A stretch of DNA of 64,000 nt from Hydractinia symbiolongicarpus (lineage: Eukaryota; Cnidaria; Hydrozoa; Anthoathecata; Hydractiniidae), in NCBI RefSeq assembly GCF_029227915.1, contig NC_079884.1:28584001-28648000 (forward strand). Reading direction: 5' to 3'. Positions 1-10,385 of the stretch are shown here, piece by piece; position 1 is the first letter of the stretch; the number at the start of each line of letters is the position of its first letter. The notes under the pieces were generated by a model, which did no database searches, was not told where the DNA came from, and worked only from the letters and a program-made list of their open reading frames with translations. Position numbers and translations under genes: made by a program.

Positions 1-373
1 GCTTGACTGTGGGACTTATTTGAACTGATTTTGGACTTTGACCTTATAAATGTGATAAATGAGCCAGTTTGATTACAAGAAATAACATTCTTCTTAATTT
101 GACATGATTGCCGGAACCCAGCGATTACACTGGGCGCTGTGCTAGCGCTTTATTAAAAAATTAAGATAAACAAGTCATTTTTTACTGTGGTACCCATCCT
201 AGCCGTTAGCTCGCGCTGAAGAAAGAAAGACAGTTTCAAAAACTACATTTCATTTACTTTCTAACGGTGTCAATCCGTTTGAGTTACAACGGTTGCGTCA
301 CATATTCGTACCAACATGTATTTAGCGATATTTTTCCGCTATTACTAGGTTGCATCGCCTTTAACAGTGAAAC
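1..373. repeat. Full-length monomer, class A
   Basis: One complete 373-bp unit opens the window. Its class-A marks are CTGTGCTAGCGC, the run TTATTAAAAAATTAAG and GAAGAAAGAAAGACAG. It shares the uncommon CCCATCC with monomers at 15074, 17140, 18465, 21654, 22979 and 26542, so it belongs to the block family seen again from 15 to 27 kb. What precedes it lies outside the window. Confidence 0.95.
263..295. other. Dyad cluster AACGG..CCGTT plus CAACGGTTG (example)
   Basis: AACGG (263-267) and CCGTT (275-279) can pair across a 7-nt loop, and CAACGGTTG (287-295) is a second palindrome with one central base. Most monomers keep both. Class-B monomers replace the central base of the second to give CAACAGTTG, so the arms stay intact. 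The left-hand S monomers have lost both (AACGC..GACGCTT and CAACGTTTG). A structural role is only a guess. Confidence 0.6.
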
Positions 374-383
374 GATTGACTGT
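364..383. other. Dyad at the monomer boundary (example)
   Basis: ACAGT (364-368) and ACTGT (379-383) form a 5-bp stem around GAAACGATTG, so each junction between monomers is symmetric. Changes inside the loop (GAAACGCTTG, GAATCGATTG, GAACCGCTTG) are common between classes and leave the arms alone. It is broken where CTCTTGG replaces CTGTGGG, as at the start of most G monomers. Confidence 0.6.
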
Positions 384-491
384 GGGACTTAATTGAACTA
401 ACTTTGGACTGTGACATGATAAATGTAAAAAAATGAGACAATTGCTCTCCAAGAAATAACATTCTTCTTAATTTCACATGATTGCCGGACT

Positions 492-521
492 CAGCGATTA
501 CACTGGGCGCTGTGGTAGCGC
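492..521. other. Dyads CAGCG/CGCTG and GCGCT/AGCGC (example)
   Basis: CAGCG (492-496) can pair with CGCTG (508-512), and GCGCT (507-511) with AGCGC (517-521) across GTGGT. The two share bases, so only one can form at a time. The region is the most G+C-rich of the monomer. It lies inside the part that the S monomers lack. Class-D monomers have lost it (CATCG...CTCTGTGGTAGCGC). Confidence 0.6.
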
Positions 522-746
522 TTTATTTAAAAATTTAGATAAATAAGTCATTCTTTACTGTGGGACCAATCCTAGGCGTGATCGCGTGCTGAAGAAGTAG
601 CGACAGTTTCAAAAACTACATCTCACTGACTTTCTAACGGTGGCAGTCCGTTTGAGTTACAACGGTTGGGTCACATATTCGTACGAACACGTATTTAGCG
701 ATATTTTTCTGATATTGCTAGGTTGCATCGCTTTTAACAGTGGAAC

Positions 747-954
747 GATTGACTGTGGGACTTAATTTTACTAACTTTGGACTGTGACCTATTAAACTGA
801 AGAAATAGCGACAGTTTCAAAAACTAAATTTCATTGACTTTCTAACGCTATCAAGACGCTTCAGTTACAACGTTTGGGTCACATATTCGTACCAACATGT
901 ATTTAGCGATTCTTTTCTCATATTACTAGGTTGCATCGCTTTTAACAGTAAAAC
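747..954. repeat. S monomer 1 (208 bp)
   Basis: This is the type example of the S form. The unit runs normally to GTGACCTATTAAA and then jumps to CTGAAGAAATAGCGACAG. About 165 bp in the middle are missing, including the CAGCG/TAGCGC dyads and the second ACTGTGGGAC. The remaining 3' part has its own variants: AACGCTATCAAGACGCTT and TTTTCTCATATT. Confidence 0.95.
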
Positions 955-1698
955 GCTTGACTGTGGGACTTAATTGAACTGATTTTGGGCTTTGACCTTA
1001 TAAATGTGACAAGTGAGACAATTGGACTCCAAGAAATGACATTCTTCTTAATTTGACATGATTGTGGGAACGCAGCGATTACACTGGGCGCTGTGCTAGC
1101 GCTTTATTAAAAAATTAAGATAAATAAGTCATTTTTTACTGTGGTACCAATCCTAGCTGTTAGTTCGCGCTGAAGAAGTAGAGACAGTTTCAAATACTAC
1201 ATTTCACTGACTTTCTAACGGTGTCAGTCCGTTTGAATTACAACGGTTGCGTCACATATTCGTACCAACATGTATTTAGCGATAGTTTTCGGATATTACT
1301 AGGTTGCATCGCTTTTAACAGTGAAACGCTTGACTGTGGGACTTATTTGAACTGATTTTGGACTTTGACCTTATAAATGTGATAAATGAGCCAGTGTGAC
1401 TATAAGAAATAACATTCTTCTTAATTTGACATGATTGCCGGATTCAGCGATTACACTGGGCGCTGTGGTAGCGCCTCATTTAAAAATTTAGATAAAAAAT
1501 TCATCTTTACTGTGGGACTAATCCTAGGCGTGATCGCGTGCTGAAGAAGTAGCGACAGTTTCAAAAACTACATCTCACTGACTTTCTAACGGTGGCAGTC
1601 CGTTTGAGTTACAACGGTTGGGTCACATATTCGTACGAACATGTATTTAGCGATATTTTTCTGATATTGCTAGGTTGCATCGCTTTTAACAGTGAAAC

Positions 1699-1906
1699 GA
1701 TTGACTGTGGGACTTAATTTTACTAACTTTGGACTGTGACCTATTAAACTGAAGAAATAGCGACAGTTTCAAAAACTAAATTTCATTGACTTTCTAACGC
1801 TATCAAGACGCTTAAGTTACAACGTTTGGGTCACATATTCGTACCAAAATGTATTTAGCGATACTTTTCTCATATTACTAGGTTGCATCGCTTTTAACAG
1901 TGAAAC
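1699..1906. repeat. S monomer 2 (208 bp)
   Basis: Same deletion joint (CTATTAAACTGAAG) as the copy at 747. It differs in having GCTTAAGTTAC where most S copies have GCTTCAGTTAC. It is followed by a G monomer with the CTCTTGGACTTAA start. Confidence 0.95.
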
Positions 1907-2278
1907 GATTGACTCTTGGACTTAATTGAACTGATTTTGGGCTTTGACCTTATAAATGTTACAAGTGAGACAATTGGACTCCAAGAAATGACATTCTTCT
2001 TTATTTAACATGATTGTGGGAACTCAGCGATTACACTGGACCCTGTGGTAGCGCTTCATTTAAAGATTTAGATAAATAAGTCATTTTTACTGTGGGACCA
2101 ATCCTAGCCGTTAGCGCGCGCAGAAAATATAGAGACAGTTTCAAAAACTCCATTTCATTGACTTTCTAACGGTCTCAATCCGCTTGAGTTACAACGGTTG
2201 CGTCACATATTCGTACCAACATGTATTTAGTGATTTTCTTCCGATATTACTAAGTTGTATCGCTTTTAACAGTGAATC

Positions 2279-3022
2279 GATTGACTGTGGGACTTAATTG
2301 AACTAACTTTGGACTGTAACCTGATAAATGTAAATAATGGGACAATTGGTCTCCAAGAAATAACATTCTTCTTAATTTGACATGATTGCCGGACTCAGCG
2401 ATTACACTGGGCGCTGTGGTAGCGCTTCATTTAAAAATTTAGAAAAAAAAGTCATCTTTACTGTGGGACCAATCCTAGGCGTGATCGCGTGCTGAAGAAG
2501 TAGCAACAGTTTCAAAAACTACATCTCACTGAATTTCTAGCGGTGGCAGTCCGTTTGAGTTACAACAGTTGCGTCACATATTCGTACCAACATTTATTTA
2601 GTGATTTTCTTCCAATATTACTAAGTTGTATTGCTTTTAACAGTGAAACGATTGACTGTGGGAATTAATAGAACTGATTCTGGACTGCGACCTTATAAAT
2701 ACGATAAATGAGCCAATTGGTCTCCAAGGAATAACATTCTTCTTAATTTGACATGATTGCCGGAATTCATCGATTACATTAAGCTCTGTGGTAGCGCTTC
2801 ATTTAAAAATTTAGATAAATAAGTCTTTTCTTACTGTGGGACCAATCCTGGCCGTTAGCAAGCGCTAAATAAATAGGAACAGTTCCAAAGACTACATTTC
2901 ATTGACTTTCTAGCGCTTTAAATCCGTTTGAGTTACAACGGTTGCGTCACATATTCGTACCAACATGTATTTAGCCATAGTATTCGGATATTACTAGGTT
3001 GCATCGCTTTTAACAGTGAAAC
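2279..3022. repeat. Two full monomers, classes B and D
   Basis: Starts are 2279 (371 bp) and 2650 (373 bp). The first has the B mark AGGCGTGATCGCGTGCTG. The second is class D: GACTGCGACC near its 5' end, GAATTCATCGATTACATTAA, AGCAAGCGCTAAATAAATAGG, and AGCGC in place of AACGG. A very similar class-D monomer recurs at 25421 and 28984. The pair ends at the broken monomer at 3023. Confidence 0.9.
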
Positions 3023-3316
3023 GCTTGACTGTGGGACTTAATTTCACATGATTGCCGGACTCAGCGATTACACTGGGCGCTGTGGTAGCGCTTTATTTAA
3101 AAATTTAGATAAATAAGTCATTCTTTACTGTGGGACCAATCCTAGGCGTGATCGCGTGCTGAAGAAGTAGCGACAGTTTCAAAAACTACATCTCACTGAC
3201 TTTCTAACGGTGGCAGTCCGTTTGAGTTACAACGGTTGGGTCACATATTCGTACGAACATGTATTTAGCGATATTATTCTGATATTGCTAGGTTGCATCG
3301 CTTTTAACAGTGGAAC
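3023..3316. repeat. Truncated monomer (294 bp) at an exchange junction
   Basis: The unit starts GCTTGACTGTGGGACTTAAT and passes straight into TTCACATGATTGCCGG near 3041. About 79 bp are missing. The two sides share CTTAATTT, found both in GGGACTTAATT and in TTCTTCTTAATTTCACATG, so the deletion or unequal exchange fell in about 8 bp of shared sequence. From here on the sequence copies 471-1440. Confidence 0.92.
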
Positions 3317-4010
3317 GATTGACTGTGGGACTTAATTTTACTAACTTTGGACTGTGACCTATTAAACTGAAGAAATAGCGACAGTTTCAAAAACTAAATT
3401 TCATTGACTTTCTAACGCTATCAAGACGCTTCAGTTACAACGTTTGGGTCACATATTCGTACCAACATGTATTTAGCGATTCTTTTCTCATATTACTAGG
3501 TTGCATCGCTTTTAACAGTAAAACGCTTGACTGTGGGACTTAATTGAACTGATTTTGGGCTTTGACCTTATAAATGTGACAAGTGAGACAATTGGACTCC
3601 AAGAAATGACATTCTTCTTAATTTGACATGATTGTGGGAACGCAGCGATTACACTGGGCGCTGTGCTAGCGCTTTATTAAAAAATTAAGATAAATAAGTC
3701 ATTTTTTACTGTGGTACCAATCCTAGCTGTTAGTTCGCGCTGAAGAAGTAGAGACAGTTTCAAATACTACATTTCACTGACGTTCTAACGGTGTCAGTCC
3801 GTTTGAATTACAACGGTTGCGTCACATATTCGTACCAACATGTATTTAGCGATAGTTTTCGGATATTACTAGGTTGCATCGCTTTTAACAGTGAAACGCT
3901 TGACTGTGGGACTTATTTGAACTGATTTTGGACTTTGACCTTATAAATGTGATAAATGAGCCAGTGTGACTATAAGAAATTACATTCTTCTTAATTTGAC
4001 ATGATTGCTG
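3041..4010. repeat. Displaced copy of 471-1440 (offset 2570 bp)
   Basis: The rare TTCACATGATTGCCGG variant at 471 reappears at 3041, and the match continues through the S monomer (747 matches 3317) and the G-like monomer (955 matches 3525). It ends near 3960-4010, where CCGGATTCAG in the first copy faces CTGGAACCCAG in the second. A few point differences separate the copies, for example ACTTTCTAACG against ACGTTCTAACG at 3780. Confidence 0.9.
3317..3524. repeat. S monomer 3 (208 bp)
   Basis: This is the counterpart of S monomer 1, 2570 bp downstream. It keeps the same GCGATTCTTTTCTC variant, whereas other S copies have GCGATACTTTTCTC. It ends the left-hand cluster of S copies; the next is at 15819. 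Confidence 0.95.
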
Positions 4011-5589
4011 GAACCCAGCGATTGCACTGGGCGCTGTGCTAGCGCTTTATTAAAAAATTAAGATAAATAAGTCATATTTTACTGTGGGACTAATCCTAGC
4101 TGTTAGCTCGCGCTGAAGAAAGAAAGACAGTTTCAAAAACTACATTTCATTGACTTTCTAACGGTGTCAATCCGTTTGAGTTACAACGGTTGCGTCACAT
4201 ATTCGTACCACCATGTATTTAGTGATTTTCTTCCGATATTACTAAGTTGTATCGCTTTTAACAGTGAATCGATTGACTGTGGGACTTAATTGAACTAACT
4301 TTGGACTGTAACCTGATAAATGTAAAAAATGGGACAATTGGTCTCCAAGAAATAACATTCTTCCTAATTTGACATGATTGCCAGACTCAGCGATTACACT
4401 GGGCGCTGTGGTAGCGCTTCATTTAAAAATTTAGAAAAAAAAGTCATCTTTACTGTGGGACCAATCCTAGGCGTGATCGCGTGCTGAAGAAGTAGCGACA
4501 GTTTCAAAAACTACATCTCACTGACTTTCTAGCGGTGGCAGTCCGTTTGAGTTACAACAGTTGCGTCACATATTCGTACCAACATTTATTTAGTGATTTT
4601 CTTCCAATATTACTAAGTTGTATTGCTTTTAACAGTGAAACGATTGACTGTGGGAATTAATAAAACTGATTCTGGACTGCGACCTTATAAATGCGATAAA
4701 TGAGCCAGTTTGACTACAAAAAATAACATTCTTCTTAATTTGACATGACATGATTGCCGAAACTCAGCGATTACACTGGGCGCTGTGGTAGCGTTTTATT
4801 TAAAAATTAAGATAAATAAGTCTTTTTTTACTGTGGGACCAATCCTAGCGGTTAGCTCGCACTGAAGAAATAGAGACAGTTTCAAAAACTACATTTCATT
4901 GATTTTCTGACGGTGTCAATCCGGTTGAGTTACAACGGTTGCGCCACATATTCGTACCAACATTTATTTAGCCATAGTATTCGGATATTACTAGGTTGCA
5001 TCGCTTTTAACAGTGAAACGCTTGACTGTGGGACTTAATTGAACTGATTGTGGACTTTGACCTTATAAATGTGATAAATGAGCCAGTTTGACTATAAGAA
5101 ATAACATTCTTCTTAATTTGACATGATTGCTGGAACCCAGCGATTGCACTGGGCGCTGTGCTAGCGCTTTATTAAAAAATTAAGATAAATAAGTCATTTT
5201 TTACTGTGGGACCAATCCTAGCTGTTAGCTCGCGCTGAAGAAAGAAAGACAGTTTCAAAAACTACATTTCTTTGACTTTCTAACGGTGTCAATCCGTTTG
5301 AGTTACAACGGTTGCGTCACATATTCGTACCAACATGTATTTAGTGATTTTCTTCCGATATTACTAAGTTGTATTGCTTTTAACAGTGAATCGATTGACT
5401 GTGGGACTTAATTGAACTAACTTTGGACTGTAACCTGATAAATGTAAAAATTGGGACAATTGGTCTCCAAGAAATAACATTCTTCTTAATTTGACATGAT
5501 TGCCGGACTCAGCGATTAAACTGGGCGGTGTGGTAGCGCCTCATTTAAAAATTTAGATAAAAAATTCATCTTTACTGTGGGACTAATCC
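3724..5589. repeat. HOR-1866, copy 1 (5-mer)
   Basis: Five monomers repeat at an exact offset of 1866 bp. Anchors that recur at this offset are GACGTTCTAACGG (3780 and 5646), CCAGTGTGACTATAAG (3961 and 5827) and the 5-bp duplication TGACATGACATG (4741 and 6607). Monomer starts are 3898, 4271, 4642, 5020 and 5393, of 373, 371, 378, 373 and 371 bp. The 378-bp unit owes its extra length to the TGACA duplication. The block edge is set where AGCTGTTAGTTCGCG begins. Confidence 0.92.
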
Positions 5590-7455
5590 TAGCTGTTAGT
5601 TCGCGCTGAAGAAGTAGAGACAGTTTCAAATACTACATTTTACTGACGTTCTAACGGTGTCAGTCCGTTTGAATTACAACGGTTGCGTCACATATTCGTA
5701 CCAACATGTATTTAGCCATAGTTTTCGGATATTACTAGGTTGCATCGCTTTTAACAGTGAAACGCTTGACTGTGGGACTTATTTGAACTGATTTTGGACT
5801 TTGACCTTATAAATGTGATAAATGAGCCAGTGTGACTATAAGAAATTACATTCTTCTTAATTTGACATGATTGCTGGAACCCAGCGATTGCACTGGGCGC
5901 TGTGCTAGCGCTTTATTAAAAAATTAAGATAAATAAGTCATATTTTACTGTGGGACTAATCCTAGCTGTTAGCTCGCGCTGAAGAAAGAAAGACAGTTTC
6001 AAAAACTACATTTCATTGACTTTCTAACGGTGTCAATCCGTTTGAGTTACAACGGTTGCGTCACATATTCGTACCACCATGTATTTAGTGATTTTCTTCC
6101 GATATTACTAAGTTGTATCGCTTTTAACAGTGAATCGATTGACTGTGGGACTTAATTGAACTAACTTTGGACTGTAACCTGATAAATGTAAAAAATGGGA
6201 CAATTGGTCTCCAAGAAATAACATTCTTCCTAATTTGACATGATTGCCAGACTCAGCGATTACACTGGGCGCTGTGGTAGCGCTTCATTTAAAAATTTAG
6301 AAAAAAAAGTCATCTTTACTGTGGGACCAATCCTAGGCGTGATCGCGTGCTGAAGAAGTAGCGACAGTTTCAAAAACTACATCTCACTGACTTTCTAGCG
6401 GTGGCAGTCCGTTTGAGTTACAACAGTTGCGTCACATATTCGTACCAACATTTATTTAGTGATTTTCTTCCAATATTACTAAGTTGTATTGCTTTTAACA
6501 GTGAAACGATTGACTGTGGGAATTAATAAAACTGATTCTGGACTGCGACCTTATAAATGCGATAAATGAGCCAGTTTGACTACAAAAAATAACATTCTTC
6601 TTAATTTGACATGACATGATTGCCGAAACTCAGCGATTACACTGGGCGCTGTGGTAGCGTTTTATTTAAAAATTAAGATAAATAAGTCTTTTTTTACTGT
6701 GGGACCAATCCTAGCGGTTAGCTCGCACTGAAGAAATAGAGACAGTTTCAAAAACTACATTTCATTGATTTTCTGACGGTGTCAATCCGGTTGAGTTACA
6801 ACGGTTGCGCCACATATTCGTACCAACATTTATTTAGCCATAGTATTCGGATATTACTAGGTTGCATCGCTTTTAACAGTGAAACGCTTGACTGTGGGAC
6901 TTAATTGAACTGATTGTGGACTTTGACCTTATAAATGTGATAAATGAGCCAGTTTGACTATAAGAAATAACATTCTTCTTAATTTGACATGATTGCTGGA
7001 ACCCAGCGATTGCACTGGGCGCTGTGCTAGCGCTTTATTAAAAAATTAAGATAAATAAGTCATTTTTTACTGTGGGACCAATCCTAGCTGTTAGCTCGCG
7101 CTGAAGAAAGAAAGACAGTTTCAAAAACTACATTTCTTTGACTTTCTAACGGTGTCAATCCGTTTGAGTTACAACGGTTGCGTCACATATTCGTACCAAC
7201 ATGTATTTAGTGATTTTCTTCCGATATTACTAAGTTGTATTGCTTTTAACAGTGAATCGATTGACTGTGGGACTTAATTGAACTAACTTTGGACTGTAAC
7301 CTGATAAATGTTAAAATTGGGACAATTGGTCTCCAAGAAATAACATTCTTCTTAATTTGACATGATTGCCGGACTCAGCGATTAAACTGGGCGGTGTGGT
7401 AGCGCCTCATTTAAAAATTTAGATAAAAAATTCATCTTTACTGTGGGACTAATCC
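5590..7455. repeat. HOR-1866, copy 2 (5-mer)
   Basis: Monomer starts are 5764, 6137, 6508, 6886 and 7259. It is almost identical to copy 1, with differences such as AATGTAAAAATTGG against AATGTTAAAATTGG near 7310. Copy 2 ends where TCCTAGGCGTGATCG replaces TCCTAGCTGTTAGTTCG at about 7455. Such closeness means a recent duplication, or an assembly effect. Confidence 0.92.
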
Positions 7456-10385
7456 TAGGCGTGATCGCGTGCTGAAGAAGTAGCGACAGTTTCAAAAACT
7501 ACATCTCACTGACTTTCTAACGGTGGCAGTCCGTTTGAGTTACAACAGTTGCGTCACATATTCGTACCAACATTTATTTAGTGATTTTCTTCCAATATTA
7601 CTAAGTTGTATTGCTTTTAACAGTGAAACGATTGACTGTGGGAATTAATAGAACTGATTCTGGACTGCGACCTTATAAATGCGATAAATGAGCCAATTGG
7701 TGTCCAAAGAATAACATTCTTCTTAATTTGACATGATTGCTGGGATTCAGCGATTACATTAGGCTCTGTGGTAGCGCTTTATTTAAAAATTTAGATAAAT
7801 AAGTCTTTTTTGCTGTGGGACCAATCCTGGCCGTTAGCACGCGCTGAATAAATAGGAACAGTTTGAAAGACTACATTTCATTGACTTTCTAGCGGTATAA
7901 ATCCGTTTGAGTTACAACGGTTGCGTCAGATATTCATACCAACATGTATTTAGCGATAGTATTCGGATACTACTAGGTTGCATCGCTTTTAACAGTGAAA
8001 CGCTTGACTGTGGGACTTAATTGAACTGATTGTGGACTTTGACCTTATAAATGTGATAAATGAGCCAGTTTGACTACAAGAAATAACATTCTTCTTAATT
8101 TGACATGATTGCAAGAATTCATCGATTACATTAGGCTCTGTGGTAGCGCTTTATTTAAAAATTTAGATAAATAAGTCTTTTTTTACTGTGGGACCAATCC
8201 TAGCCGTTAGTTCGCGCTGAAGAAGTAGAGACAGTTTCAAATACTACATTTCACTGACTTTCTAACGGTGCCAGTCCGTTTGAGTTACAACGGTTGCATC
8301 ACATATTCGTACCAACATGTATTTAGTGATTTTCTTCCGATATTACTAAGTTGTGTTGCTTTTAACAGTGAATCGATTGACTGTGGGACTTAATTGAACT
8401 AACTTTGGACTGTAACCTGATAAATGTAAAAATTGGGACAATTGGTCTCCAAGAAATAACATTCTTCTTAATTTGACATGATTGCTGGGATTCAGCGATT
8501 ACATTAGGCTCTGTGGTAGCGCTTTATTTAAAAATTTAGATAAATAAGTCTTTTTTGCTGTGGGACCAATCCTGGCCGTTAGCACGCGCTGAATAAATAG
8601 GAACAGTTTGAAAGACTAAATTTCATTGACTTTCTAGCGGTATAAATCCGTTTGAGTTACAACGGTTGCGTCACATATTCGTACCAACATTTATTTAGCG
8701 ATAGTTTTCGGATATTACTAGGTTGCATCGCTTTTAACAGTAAAACGCTTGACTGTGGGACTTATTTGAACTGCTTTTGGACTTTGACCTTATAAATGTG
8801 ATAAATGAGCCAGTTTGACTACAAGAAATAACATTCTTCTTAATTTGACATGATTGCCAGAATTCATCGATTACATTAGGCTCTGTGGTAGCGCTTTAGT
8901 TAAAAATTTAGATAAATAAGTCTTTTTTTACTGTGGGACCAATCCTAGCCGTTAGTTCGCGCTGAAGAAGTAGAGACAGTTTCAAATACTACATTTCACT
9001 GACTTTCTAACGGTGCCAGTCCGTTTGAGTTACAACGGTTGCATCACATATTCGTACCAACATGTATTTAGTGATTTTCTTCCGATATTACTAAGTTGTA
9101 TCGCTTTTAACAGTGAATCGATTGACTGTGGGACTTAATTGAACAAACTTTGGACTGTAACCTGATAAATGTAAAAAATGGGACAATTGGTCTCCAAGAA
9201 ATAACATTCTTCTTAATTTTTACATGATTGCCGGACTCAGCGATTACACTGGGCGCTGTGGTAGCGCTTCATTTAAAAATTTAGATAAAAAAGTCATCTT
9301 TACTGTGGGACCAATCCTAGGCATGATCGCGTGCTGAAGAAGTAGCGACAGTTTCAAAAACTACATCTCACTGACTTTCTAACGGTGGCAGGCCGTTTGA
9401 GTTACAACAGTTGCGTCACATATTCGTACCAACATTTATTTAGTGATTTTCTTCCAATATTACTAAGTTGTATTGCTTTTAACAGTGAAACGATTGACTG
9501 TGGGAATTAATAAAACTGATTCTGGACTGCGACCTTATAAATGCGATAAATGAGCCAATTGGTCTCCAAGGAATAACATTCTTCTTAATTTGACATGATT
9601 GCCGGAATTCATCGATTACATTAGGCTCTGTGGTAGCGCTTCATTTAAAAATTTAGATAAATAAGTCTTTTTTTACTGTGGGACCAATCCTAGCCGTTAG
9701 TTCGCGCTGAAGAAGTAGAGACAGTTTCAAATACTACATTTCAGTGACTTTCTAACGGTGTCAGTCCGTTTGAATTACAACGGTTGCGTCACATATTCGT
9801 ACCAACATGTATTTAGCGATAGTTTTCGGATATTACTAGGTTGCATCGCTTTTAACAGTGAAACGCTTGACTGTGGGCCTTATTTGAACTGATTTTGGAC
9901 TTTGACCTTATAAATGTGATAAATGAGCCAGTTTGACTACAAGAAATAACATTCTTCTTAATTTGACATGATTGCAAGAATTCATCGATTACATTAGGCT
10001 CTGTGGTAGCGCTTTATTTAAAAATTTAGATAAATAAGTCTTTTTTTACTGTGGGACCAATCCTAGCCGTTAGTTCGCGCTGAAGAAGTAGAGACAGTTT
10101 CAAATACTACATTTCACTGACTTTCTAACGGTGCCAGTCCGTTTGAGTTACAACGGTTGCATCACATATTCGTACCAACATGTATTTAGTGATTTTCTTC
10201 CGATATTACTAAGTTGTGTTGCTTTTAACAGTGAATCGATTGACTGTGGGACTTAATTGAACTAACTTTGGACTGTAACCTGATAAATGTAAAAATTGGG
10301 ACAATTGGTCTCCAAGAAATAACATTCTTCTTAATTTGACATGATTGCCAGACTCAGCGATTAAACTGGGCGGTGTGGTAGCGCC
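7456..10385. repeat. Mosaic stretch of about eight full monomers with overlapping offsets
   Basis: Starts are 7630, 8002, 8375, 8747, 9120, 9492, 9865 and 10238. No single period fits. GCAAGAATTC and TTGTGTTGCT recur at offset 1863 (8111 to 9974). From about 8480 to 9930 the sequence is copied at offset 2234 (to 10714-12160). GGGCGGTGTGG recurs at offset 2979 (7389 to 10368). The monomer at 8375 carries GCTGGGATTCAG, which the unit 741 bp upstream also has. This is what repeated unequal exchanges with different registers would leave. Confidence 0.85.

Larger units (their letters stand above)
374..2278. repeat. Two S-containing trimers (954 and 951 bp)
   Basis: Monomer starts are 374, 747, 955, 1328, 1699 and 1907. 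Each trimer is a full monomer with the B mark AGGCGTGATCGCGTGCTG, then a 208-bp S monomer, then a full G-class monomer marked by GATTGTGGGAAC. The two S copies are 952 bp apart. The units differ in places: the G monomer at 955 starts GCTTGACTGTGGG and has CTGGGCGCTGTGC, while that at 1907 starts GATTGACTCTTGG and has CTGGACCCTGTGG. The duplication is therefore older than the near-identical ones elsewhere. The same trimer design returns at 40677-42582 and 44410-47265. Confidence 0.9.

Noticed and set aside
300-325. CENP-B box resemblance in TTCGTACCAACATGTA.
   Set aside because: It has TTCG, four bases, then A, as in the box, but ATGT stands where the essential CGGG should be. I found no monomer class with a full NTTCGNNNNANNCGGGN on either strand.
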